Shown piece after piece: positions 34,767-44,463 of a stretch of DNA of 64,000 bases (within the stretch, counting starts at the first letter, position 1; each line of letters starts with the position of its first letter). Source of the stretch: Acorus gramineus (Eukaryota; Streptophyta; Magnoliopsida; Acorales; Acoraceae); the NCBI GenBank assembly GCA_030737835.1, contig CM060857.1:310001-374000 (forward strand). The letters run 5' to 3'. The position numbers and the translations under genes are program-made. The notes beneath the pieces were generated by a model. The model was not told the DNA's origin. It worked only from the letters and a program-made list of their open reading frames with translations, and searched no databases.

Positions 34767-35300
34767 CGCCCCGCGCCGCCCGGAGCCGCCGCTGCGCCGC
34801 CCCCGTGCCGTCGCTGCGCTTCCTCGCGCCGCCGCTGCACCGCCCCTCCCAGCCGCTGCGCCGCCCTCTCGCGCCGCCTCGGGCAGCCCAGCCGCGGCTG
34901 TGCCACCCTGCCGCACCGCCTCGCACTGCTGCACCACCCTGCCGCGCCGTCCAGCGCTGCCCGCGCCTCGTCCGCCCCGTCCGCGCCGTGCCCGCACACA
35001 CGCGCACCGTCCGCGTCTGCCTGCGCGTCGTCTCGGAATCGCGTGATCCGCGCGGATCCGCATTGATCAGCCCGGATTTCCTGGGATCCTGTCCCGGATT
35101 CGGTCCCGGACAACATCCCGGATCTCCCGGGAATTTGTCCCGAGATCCCGTGCCTCGCGCCCGCGAGCGTCCAGCTCCAGCGCCCGCGCGTCCTGACCCG
35201 GCCCCAGCGCCCGACCCGACCCGGCTTCAGCGCCCGACCCGACCCGGTTCCAGCGCACCGACCCGACCCGGCACTAGCTGCCCGACCCGGATCCGCGACC
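34503..35300 (+). other. Copia-2 GC-rich leader with A run
   Basis: About 800 bp of CCGCCGCTGCACCGCC-type imperfect repeats and CCCGACCCGG words, broken by a pure A run of about 34 at 34729-34762. It opens overlapping frames of 100 to 300 codons on both strands that are compositional artefacts. It lies between the primer-binding site and the gag ATG at 35484. Confidence 0.75.
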
Positions 35301-35483
35301 CGTTTACCGCCTCGTCATCGCCTTTTTCGGTATTTTCTTTATTCGGCCGCTACGGGTTCATTCGGACTCCAAATATAGTCATATTGGTACTCATTTTGCT
35401 CCATTTTTCGTTCTGCACGCATCTGTGACTATTTTCATCATCCGAGGCATATATTTTTCTCTGTTATTCTCTTTTTGCCTATT

Positions 35484-38400
35484 ATGGCTACGGATAACAC
35501 TCAGATCATCGATGTTAAGTTTGATGGTAACAATTATGATGTCTGGTCTATTAGTCTTGAACTTCAGCTTGATTATCGTCGCCTATTGGGTCATGTTACT
35601 GGCACTAATCTAGCTCCTGTACTTGAACTATCTCCACCGGGTTCTGATGAGACAACCATCAAGGCCAGAGCTGAGGCATATACTAAGGCTTTGTTGACAT
35701 GGAAGGAGGCCGATTCTCCGGTGAAAGCTTATATTGCTTCTTCGGTTATTCCAAATATCCGTAAACATTTGAAGCCGTTTATTACAGCCAAGGAATATTG
35801 GGACTTTCTGAAGAATTTCTATACGCAGACCGATGGTGCTCAGGAATTCTATCTACATCAGGCCATTTCTACTTCTTATCAAGGGGAGCTGTCTATTCGT
35901 GATTTTTATTCTCTTTTATCTGATTACTGGGATCAACTCGCACCTATGGATCCTCAGATGGAGGGTATTTTTCTGACACGCTATCGTGAGTACCGTAATC
36001 GTCAACGATTGTACCAATTCTGATGCGTCTTCGTCCTGAGTTCGAGGCTATTCGTGCACAGATTCTTCATCGTTCTCCCAAACCGTCTCTTGATACGGTT
36101 CTTTTTGAGTTAGTTGCTGAGGAGACGCGTCTTCGCACTGTTGTCACTCCGCCTATCGTTGATCACAGTTCTGTCAATGTTGCACATCGTCAAGACAATC
36201 GCTACACTCGGGTCACTTGTCATTATTGTCATAAATTTGGACACGTGCAATCTGAATGTCGTAAGCGTGCTCGTGATGGTGCTCCTCTTGTTTATGTACC
36301 TCGCACTTCAGCTCCTGGAGCGCTTCCTCCAGCACCTCGTCCGCTAGATCCTGCAGCATCACGTGCACTAGCGCCTCGGGCGCAAGCACCTCGGGCACCT
36401 CCTACAGTTCCTCCACGTCGCTATCAGCCTCGACCTGCAGCTGCCGTTGCATCTGAGTTTCTTACTGATCCGCCGGCATATTCTTCCTCTCAGATCACTG
36501 AGAGTCTTGCGCAGCTCCACCTTCAACAACAACATCTTCACGATATGCTTCGCTCAGTGACTGGTAGTGACTCATCTGCTCCTTTTTCTGCTTCTACTGC
36601 GGCGACAGGTAACCTCACCTCCTCATGGATTCTTGACTCTGGGGCTTCCCATCATATGACTTCTCAGGCATCCTTTATTCGTTGTCCTACTCGCATGTTT
36701 CCCACCCCTGTTATTCGTACGGCAGATGGGACTCCTCTGTCTGTGTCGAGTTCTGGTTCTCTTGCTGATCCTTCTCATCGATTTCAACTTCCTGATGTTT
36801 TTCATGTTCCTGGTCTATCACTAAATTTGCTTTCTGTTGGTAAAATTGCGGATCATGATTGTCTCATTACTTTTGATTCTTCTACTTGTTCTGTACAGGA
36901 TCGTCGTACGGGGAAGCAGATTGGGACAGGCTCTAGACGCGGTGGGCTCTACTACATGGATCATCTTCATATTCCTTCGTCTTCCGCAGCTTCTGCTCGC
37001 TTGATTTCTTCTTCTCCTTCCTCCTTTGATGTATGGCACCGCCGTCTTGGTCATATCTCTCCTCCACGACTTCGTTATCTAATAAGTACCGGTGTTTTAG
37101 GTTCCTTTTCAAAAACTGAGCTTCAACCATGTGTGGGCTGCAAGTTGGCAAAACACTTGGCTCTTCCATTTCCTACTAGTAAACACATTTCTGCTTCTCC
37201 TTTTGATCTAGTTCACTCTGATGTTTGGGGTCCCTCCCCTATTCCTTCTAAAGGGGGTAACCGTTATTATGTTATTTTTATTGATGATTTCTCTCGCTTT
37301 ACCTGGATATATTTGATGCATAGTCGTTCTGAATTGTTACCCATCTATAAATCTTTTGCTACAATGGTTGAAACTCAGTTTTCCAAACGCATCAAGGTGT
37401 TTCGCTCTGATTGTGGGGGGGAATATTGTTCTCGTGCTTTTCGTGATTTTTTATCCTCCCAAGGCACTCTACCGCAGCTTTCCACTCCTTATGCTCATCA
37501 GCAGAACGGGGTTGCTGAGCGCAAACACCGTCATATCCTCGAAACGACCCGGTCCTTACTCCTCTCTGCTTCTGTTCCTGTTCAGTTTTGGGGTGAGGCT
37601 GTTCTTACAAGCGTGTATCTCATCAATCGCACTCCTTCGTCTATCACTGCTGGCATCTCCCCCTTTCAGCGTCTTTATCATAGTCCTCCTGATTATTCTC
37701 GTCTTCGTGTTTTTGGATGCACGTGTTTTGTCCTACTTCCTCCTCTTGAGCGTACCAAATTGTCTCCTCGTTCCACTATGTGTGTTTTTCTTGGGTATAG
37801 TAATGAGATCAAAGGATATCGATGCTATGATCCTGTTGCTCGTCGTCTTCGGACATCTTGTCATGTCACATTCTTTGAGAGTCATCCATACTACGCTCTT
37901 CGCTCGCCTCCTGTTCCTCTTCCCCATCCACGGTTGAGGAAGTCACATTTTTGGATTTTTTCATTCCTGATTTCTCATCCTCATCTTTTGAGTCTGTACC
38001 TGTCCACTCTTCCTCGTCAGTCCCATCTTCACCCTTGCCGTCTTCGGATGATTCACGTGGGACGGTTCTGCCTACTCCTACCCCTGTTCCTGATGCTGCT
38101 TCGCCAGAAGACGATTCTGCTTCCGCACCAGTTGCTCCTCGTCGCAATCCGCCTCGCGCTCGTCGACCTCCTCAACGACTCAGCTTGGTTGCCTCTGATT
38201 CTTTTTCTCCTAGTTTTCAGTGTTTTCTTTCAGCTGTTTCCACTCATTGGAGCCCCAATCATATCGTGAGGCTGTCGGCATTCCAGAATGGGAAGGTGCT
38301 ATGGCAGAGGAGCTTAGTGCATTACAACGCACTCATACGTGGAAAATTGTACCACTTCCTCCAGGGAAGACTCCTATCAGCTGTAAGTGGGTTTATAAGA

Positions 38401-39771
38401 TCAAGACCAACTCTGATGGTTCGATTGAGCGTCACAAGGCTCGTTGGTTGCCCGTGGTTTCACTCAGCAGCATGGTATTGATTATGATGAGACATTTGCT
38501 CCTGTAGCAAAGATGACAACTGTTCGTACTTTGATTTCTGTTGCTTCTGTTCGTCAATGGCCCATTTATCAGCTTGATGTCAAGAACGCTTTTCTTCATG
38601 GTGATTTATCAGAGGAGGTTTATATGACTCCTCCTCCGGGTCTTCCTCATTCATCTGGTCATGTATGCCATCTTCACCGCGCTCTCTATGGTCTCAAGCA
38701 GGCTCCTCGTGCTTGGTTCGCTCGATTCACTGATGCTATCTGTGCTGCTGGGTTTGTTTCGAGTTCCTCTGATCCAGCTTTATTTGTTCACACCTCTGGT
38801 CCTCATCGTACTATCCTGCTGCTTTATGTTGATGACATGATCATCACCGGCGATGATTCGTCTCATATACAGTCGGTCAAGCAACATCTTCAGCGTCAAT
38901 TTGAGATGAAAGATCTTGGCAAACTTCGCTATTTTCTAGGCTTGGAAGTTGCTTCTGCTCCGCGTGGTTATCTTCTCTCACAACGCAAGTATACTGCTGA
39001 CTTGATCGACCGTGCCTGTCTAACTGATGATCGCATTTCTCCCACTCCTATTGAGCTTCATGCTAAGCTCCGGCCTGACGATGGAGAACCACTCTCTGAT
39101 GTTACTCGTTATAGACAGCTTGTTGGAAGCCTCGTCTATCTCACTGTCACTCGTCCTGACATTGCCTATGCTGTGCATATTGTCAGTCAGTTTGTCGCTG
39201 CCCCTCGTACTGTTCATTATGCCGCAGTTCTTCGGATTATACGCTATCTACGTGGCACTATATCTCGTGCTCTGCTGTTACCGTCTTCTTCTACTCTTGA
39301 ACTTCGCGCTTATACTGATGCTGATTGGGCAGGAGATGTCACAGATCGAAAATCCACAACTGGTATATGTGTCTTTCTTGGGGACTCTCTTATATCTTGG
39401 AAGGCCAAGAAACAAGACATTGTTTCTCGTTCGAGTGCTGAGGCCGAATATCGTGCTATGGCATCTGCTACTGCTGAGGTTGTTTGGCTTCGACGCCTCC
39501 TTTCTGACATGGGCGTCATTCTATCTGCGTCTACTCCCTATATTGTGACAACAAGAGCGCCATTCAGATTGCTAGCAATCCAGTATTTCATGAACGTACG
39601 AAGCACATCGAGATCGATTGTCACTTCGTCCGTCATCATTTTATTGCGGGCACTATATCACTCCCATATATTTTCTCTTCTCTTCAGTTATCAGACTTTT
39701 TCACAAAGTCTCATACACTTCAGCGGCATGATTTCTTGTTGAGCAAACTCTCGGTGTATGATCCACCATGA
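35484..39771 (+). pseudogene. Copia-2 gag-pol, frameshifted
   Basis: The gag N-terminus begins at the ATG at 35484 (KFDGNNYDVWSISLELQL). A one-base loss near 36020 shifts the frame. The next frame carries the rest of gag with the zinc knuckle (CHYCHKFGHVQSEC), protease (DSGASHHMTS near 36640), GAG-pre-integrase (WHRRLGHIS), and the integrase catalytic region (HSDVWGPSP, SDCGGEYC, YAHQQNGVAERKHR). Further frame breaks lie near 37925, 38255, 38445 and 39537. The reverse transcriptase (LYVDDMIITGDD near 38830) and RNase H ([20 protein letters not shown], then SRSSAEAEYRAM) are otherwise well preserved. The order protease-integrase-RT-RNase H defines Copia. Confidence 0.93.
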
Positions 39772-39783
39772 GTTTGAGGGGGG
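39772..39783 (+). promoter_or_regulatory. Copia-2 polypurine tract
   Basis: GTTTGAGGGGGG directly before the 3' LTR; priming site for plus-strand DNA. Confidence 0.8.
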
Positions 39784-39908
39784 TGTTAAATGTATATATA
39801 TGCTAGGGTTAAGGGTAGATTAGTCTTTTCCTTGTTTCCCTTTTGTACTATAAATATTGGCTACAAACCCTAATAATACAATTGATTCATTCTTTTCATA
39901 TTCTAACA
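39784..39908 (+). repeat. Copia-2 3' LTR
   Basis: Same ends as the 5' LTR with two differences (TATAAATATTGGC against TATAAGTATTGGT). Followed by GGGCC. Confidence 0.93.
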
Positions 39909-40077
39909 GGGCCATCCAACCACAATTTTTAATATGTGTGCATGTGATAAGATGCGAACACTATTGTCACCATTTCCTCTAAATCATGCTCCCCATTCCT
40001 AAATAATTGAGTGGTTATTTTTTATTAACCATCTCATCACAATGGACACCAATTGATCACGAGGTGATCATGCAAGA

Positions 40078-41215
40078 AGTGTCTGTTTGGATAGAGACAT
40101 AAATTATTATGTGGTTTATACTTATTTCATAAATAACTAATTTTAGCAATTGATACGTGATTTCTATTCCATTTTGAACCCACTATCCTAAAACCCTTTT
40201 TTTTTATAATGAAAATCATGAACACCCCACTACTCATTCCCGAATCTTTTAAACTACCCCCCAATCATCCTATCACTTCTGCACAGTGCAATACAATGAC
40301 TGAGACGGTGGAGAACGCGCCCAAGGTCGAGGCATGCGAGGCCATGGCGGTGGACAGGCGGGGGGATTTCTTGGATGCGGAGGGGGAGGATGCGACGCCG
40401 ACAGTGGTGAAGGCCGAGGGGAAGAGTGGGTTGTGGTGATGGTGGCTGTTGTGGTCGTGTGGAAGGGGGCTGTGGTGGTGATGTCGTAGGTGGTGGTGGT
40501 GGCTGTTGTGATCGATGTGGTAGGGGCTGCGGTGGTGATGCCGTAGGCAGTGGTGGCGGCAGTGGTGGTGTGGAGGTCGTAGACTCTTAGTCATGGTGAT
40601 GGTGTTAGTGTGCGGCAACAGTGGAGATGGATGGAGGAGAGAAAGAAGAAAGAAAAGAGAGGAAATATATATCACATAGGGGTGGAGGGATTCAAAGTTG
40701 AAAAAATGCATATATTCATAGGTGCATTTAGTATTCTTTTACCCCCCGGTGTGATGTTGGGTTATTCGTTCTTGATAGGTATATTGGGATAGATAACAAT
40801 CCAAATTGAATAAACAAATTTTTGTTTAGTTGCCTATTCTGTTATTCTCATTGAAAACCGTAAAAATGATTTTTTTTTATTGTTTAGTTCACCTTGGATA
40901 AAGTGATAATAAATGATTGATATATGATGAATAAGAATTTATGACTTTTTAAATGATAATTATATTATCTGGAAATAATGTGAGAGATCTATGACTGATT
41001 TAATAGATGTGACAATTTTTAAAATTTGTGTAAGACTGTTAGGTGAGATAATTTTTTTAAAATGACGAAAAAGAATATTTTTATCTATTAGCACAGATAG
41101 ACCCTCATAAACAATTCTAACATTTCCTTATAGTAGTTATCAAACTTTATCCTAGTTTATCCAGACATAATTATAAGAGTTTATTCTATCACAACAAACA
41201 ACTTTTTTGAACTAT
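40078..41215. repeat. MITE-like repeat, family copy 2, with GC-rich cargo
   Basis: The right part (40825-41215) matches 11690-12090. The left end (GTGTCTGTTTGGATAG) is loosely the inverse of the right end (GTTGTTTGTTGTGATAG read inward). Between them lies a GC-rich block (about 40280-40650) of GGTGGTGGTGATG-type repeats that is absent from the related copy and may be captured sequence. Frames in that block, poly-His on one strand, look compositional. Confidence 0.4.
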
Positions 41216-41999
41216 TCATATGGATTATTCCTTATTCTCGCCTTATGTTCCATGTCATAGCGGGGTTAAAATATGGATAACAGGATTAATAAATGGTGGG
41301 GCAGTGGAAGTAAAACCATTTTTTTTTTAATAAAAAATTTTAAAAAATGATTGGCACACCCTAGATCCATGACCCATTTTCACAAGTCCCTCTCATGCAT
41401 TTGTTCATGAGGTTTGACATTATAAGGTTGTGAGGTGGATTAGTATTATTACCCTTGTTCCCCCGGAAGACGGCTGCATGTAACGCCGTCCGACCGTTGG
41501 GCCCCACGAAATCCAGTGGCACTCCACTTTGTAGCAAAAGATTCACGCACTCCGACAATGCGCGATCGGCGGCCAAGTAGAGGAGGGACTCGCTGTTCTT
41601 GTTGGGTCTGAAACTCCTCCCCTGCTCGAGGTCTCTCACCTCAGAAAGGACCTGCATGAAATATTTAAAGAGGGATTCATCTTGCACCGACGACTTCAGC
41701 GCGTAATGGAGGGGGGGTGTTCCCTTCCATGTTCTCCTTCATCAGGAGCATTGGACGTCTCTTGCACAGCTCTTTCGCGAAGTCGTCTCGTCATGCCATC
41801 ACAGCGATATGGAGGGCCGTGTTCTCGGCGAGGTCCGTGGCGTGGTGCACGGATTCGGGTGTCTGGGCGAGCTCCTCGACATCTCCTTCCTCAGCCGCCT
41901 TAAATAATTGTTTGGACATTTTGATTGAATGAATAAATGTTCACTCACTCACCCTTAATGATATTGATGTTAGTGCATGTTTGTGTCCTCTCTAATGAA

Positions 42000-42010
42000 G
42001 TTTATACAAG
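42000..42010 (-). promoter_or_regulatory. ANK4 degenerate TATA box
   Basis: The position equivalent to the TATA boxes of ANK1, 2 and 6 reads CCTTGTATAAA on the minus strand (T-to-C change seen from the plus strand). ANK3 and ANK5 carry the same change. Confidence 0.5.
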
Positions 42011-42029
42011 GAGCAGTTGCTAATTGATG

Positions 42030-42657
42030 CAGACATCATAGCCACACATTACATGAATGACCGAGATCAGATGAACCAGAAAAAGAGAAGATATTTTGAT
42101 CGATCGAGAGCACCTTAACTTCAAACTGCCATAACTTTTAGACCGTAGATCAAAATCGCTATTATAGTATGTCCACGCGTTCATATCGACGAGCCCTACA
42201 GGAGTAGTGCTACGTCATCATGCCAATTTTTGGAGCGTTCTGAGATCGTCTTGAAGGTCAAATCGACGGTTGAAAGTTATTTTTGCTATTTTTGACAGTT
42301 TTTAGTTTGTTAGGATTTTATGCATTTGTTAGGATTTTACTATATTTAGATTTGAATTTCAAAAATAAAGGTTTGAATTCGAATTTGAATATTAGTTAGG
42401 ATTAGATAAGGATGTAGTTGTTATTTTAGATTAAAATAATCAGTTGAGATCCAGTTTGTTAGGGATTCTCTTCTATAAATAGACATGTAAACTATTTCAT
42501 TAGGCAGTTTATGAATTATCAAAGTTTCTTTATTTATTCTATTATATCTATTATCCTAGGAGGATTAACACCTATATGGAGTTCTATCGCTGCAGATCTC
42601 ACATTCCTGACGGTGGATCGGGTCAGCAGAAGAGCGTGACCACCCACACTGCATCAC
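42030..42657. mobile_element. Retroelement-like insertion in the ANK4 upstream region
   Basis: A 628-bp segment bordered by TGATG on both sides (42025-42029 and 42658-42662), absent from the matching ANK2 upstream region. It contains a TATA-like CTATAAATAGACATG near 42475 and GTTAGGATTTTA-type repeats. It may be a solo LTR, but TG/CA ends were not clear. Confidence 0.4.
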
Positions 42658-42763
42658 TGATGAAAGCTTTGCATAAAACGGGAAGAAATTAAGGGCAGGT
42701 CTATAGTTGCTAATCCCCCCAGCAAAAAACAAATAAAAAACACATCTTCTGTATTTTGTTTTG

Positions 42764-43830
42764 GAGTCATGATACACAGGTCCCATAATATAAGTCCCAC
42801 TCACAAGCCCTATGAGGTGTTATCATTTCATTAGTTGGTTTTTTGGTTTGTTGACTTTTTCAAAAAATGGTAAAATGACAAAATACAAATTTGTCCTTCA
42901 TTAAAAATTTGTCTTATTAACCCAAATCCCCTCATTTTCTCTATTTAGTTATGACTCTTCAATGTAAATCTTAAAATCCATTTACCTATTTCAAATTTTG
43001 AATTTTGAAATCATTACCTAAATTATAATTGAACCTAGATTACACAAAAAATTATCGAAATTGTTTTCATTAAAATCCTTTGAATGACTCATTTTCTCTA
43101 GGTAGTTATTGTATTTAAATTTAAATAAAAAAACATATATAGTTAACATATGAAACAGTTACATTTTATATTGGTAGTTACAAATACATTTCTTAAATGT
43201 TTACATCTCTCACAACGATTTGTTACATTTATATAAAAACTGTTACATTTATATAGATGGAACAAACAATTATATTTACCTAAATGTCAAACAGTTACAT
43301 TTACTATTTAAAATTATCTATTTCAATTTCTAGTGCACTGCCTTCCAAAGAAAATGTATCAGAATCCTCTGTAAAAGTATGTACTTCACTGTTACATTTA
43401 TATGTCATTTCTATTTGCATTGTTAAAAGAAATGCACAACATGAGATAATGTTACATTTCAAAGTGTTACATTTATGAATGTAACAAAATTGTGTAAATG
43501 AATATCCGAGTTCGGGAGTCTAATATAAACATCACACGAACCAATAATAATTAAATGTAACAATATCAAAATTACATTTATAAAATTATAACGAAACAAA
43601 ATATAAAAAAAAAGTGTAAAATAGTGATCAAAACATAAAAAAATTTATTTTTTGAATTGAAACATGTAACATAGATTGAATATTTGATAATAAAAAATTT
43701 AATTTCAAATTCGATGTGACTTTCATTCAATAAGATAAAAAAAAATAAAAAAAACAATTGACAAATCTGATCCGGAAGAGAGATCCAACTTGATGGGGCC
43801 TGGAAAGTTGGGATCTAGAAATCATTATTG
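42764..43830. mobile_element. Non-autonomous Mutator-like element, copy b
   Basis: Exact 9-bp duplication TTTGTTTTG (42755-42763 and 43831-43839). The inverted ends ATGATACACAGGTCCC and, read inward, ATGATTTCTAGATCCC match those of copy a at 6607-7956, and the internal sequence is homologous over most of its length. The interior is again full of TGTTACATTTA words. No transposase. Confidence 0.8.
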
Positions 43831-43860
43831 TTTGTTTTGTTTATGTTAACCCCACCGGCG

Positions 43861-44325
43861 AGCCGAGCGTCGACTCCATGAGCAGGGCCGCCTCTGGCTC
43901 CGCCTCCCCCATCCCCTCTCCCTCCGCCTCCTCTGCCGCGACATGAACCTTGAAACCTCTCAATTCGTCTTCGTCAGCCCCCATTTACAGAAACCCGTCT
44001 CGCCGTTGCTTGTCTCATCGACCTCCGTCTGCGTCTCCGACAGTAAACGAAGTATGGGTTCTTCTCCCGACGTCGAACCCACCTGCTTCGTCGACTTCTG
44101 ATTCCATGCCAACCCGGCGGAGGTTGCCGGCCACCTCTTCGACTTCCTCTTCACCGTCTAAAACGCCTTCACGTCGTCGCTCTGGGCGGTGGCGCTGTTT
44201 GAGTCCCACCCGGAGGTGCTCCGGCAGGTGAGGGAGGAGATCGACCGGATCTCCAACGGGAATGGGTGTTTTCACAACGTCGAGTGGGTTGAAGTACACG
44301 AAGGAGAGAGAGATTGAAAAAAACT
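43861..44325 (+). pseudogene. CYP710A-like cytochrome P450 fragment
   Basis: A GC-rich piece of a sterol C-22 desaturase (CYP710A) gene. The plus strand reads RDMNLETSQFVFVSPHLQKP, then FHANPAEVAGHLFDFLFT, the start of the I-helix region, then WAVALFESHPEVLRQVREEI. Defects are a TGA in place of Trp before FHANPAEV, a TAA after FLFTV, and a frameshift before WAVAL. Both ends of the gene, including the heme-binding Cys loop, are absent. It lies inside the hAT-like element, so it is captured cargo, not a local gene. Confidence 0.75.
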
Positions 44326-44463
44326 GGGAGTGGTTGGTTTAGAATTGGTGTGTGACGAATATATACAATGGTGGGTTAAGAAATAACAAAAAAATGACTG
44401 TATGTTTGGTTGGTTGGGGGGATCAACAACTAGGTTGGTGAGCCTAGACCTGCCCGAAATTAA

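Larger units (their letters stand above)
34350..39908 (+). mobile_element. Copia-2: young short-LTR Ty1/Copia element
   Basis: LTRs of 125 bp (34350-34474 and 39784-39908) differ at two positions. Exact 5-bp target duplication GGGCC (34345-34349 and 39909-39913). Complete order: LTR, primer-binding site, GC-rich leader, gag, protease, integrase, reverse transcriptase, RNase H, polypurine tract, LTR. It shares LTR ends, leader type and most of pol with Copia-1. It sits in ANK4 intron 1. The coding region has several single-base frameshifts, so this copy is defective although young. Confidence 0.95.
33187..41919 (-). pseudogene. ANK4: ankyrin/PGG gene, broken in exons 1 and 2
   Basis: Exon 1 (41453-41919) has a TGA at 41791-41793, in place of the Gly/Arg codon in MAGRDD, and one extra G in a G run near 41712-41718. 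The remaining repeats (GNTP, ESLLYLAADRALS, GRTALHAAVFRG) are recognisable and the donor is kept. Exon 2 keeps only its acceptor and the first codons (CATCTCAG then EIAKEL-like, near 34013) before foreign sequence. Exon 3 (33187 to about 33849) is open: FTKTDSGRKNGTGLCHLKKV, then LLLVATLIITVTFQAIFTMP and three more hydrophobic helices. It reads MPDVF where its relatives have MPGG and carries a longer first loop. Copia-2 lies in intron 1. The open exon 3 despite the dead upstream parts suggests fairly recent decay. Confidence 0.75.
42693..44455. mobile_element. Non-autonomous hAT-like element carrying a P450 fragment
   Basis: The ends GGGCAGGTCTA and TAGACCTGCCC are perfect inverses, with CCCCCC-type matches further in. 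The exact 8-bp duplication GAAATTAA flanks it (42685-42692 and 44456-44463). The ANK2 upstream region has the uninterrupted site (GAAATTAAAGCATTTCATTC). Eight base pairs fits hAT. Contents: a Mutator-like element (42764-43830) and a CYP710A fragment (43861-44325). No transposase. Confidence 0.75.

Noticed and set aside
34409..35428. Open frame of 339 codons, and overlapping frames on both strands, in the Copia-2 leader
   Set aside because: Rich in Ala, Pro and Arg from CCGCCG-type repeats, with a poly-Lys stretch from the A run; lies between the primer-binding site and gag, and no family is recognised.
24408..39908. Endogenous pararetrovirus
   Set aside because: Protease-integrase-RT-RNase H order, LTRs, tRNA-Met primer site and 5-bp duplications identify Copia retrotransposons; no movement or coat protein motifs seen.
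40265..40711. 148-codon frame with poly-His on the minus strand
   Set aside because: Arises from GGTGGTGATG-type repeats; no domain, no splice context, and an opposite-strand frame overlaps it.
43950..44231. Ser/Pro/Arg-rich 93-codon frame
   Set aside because: It is an out-of-frame reading of the CYP710A fragment, whose own frame shows clear P450 sequence.
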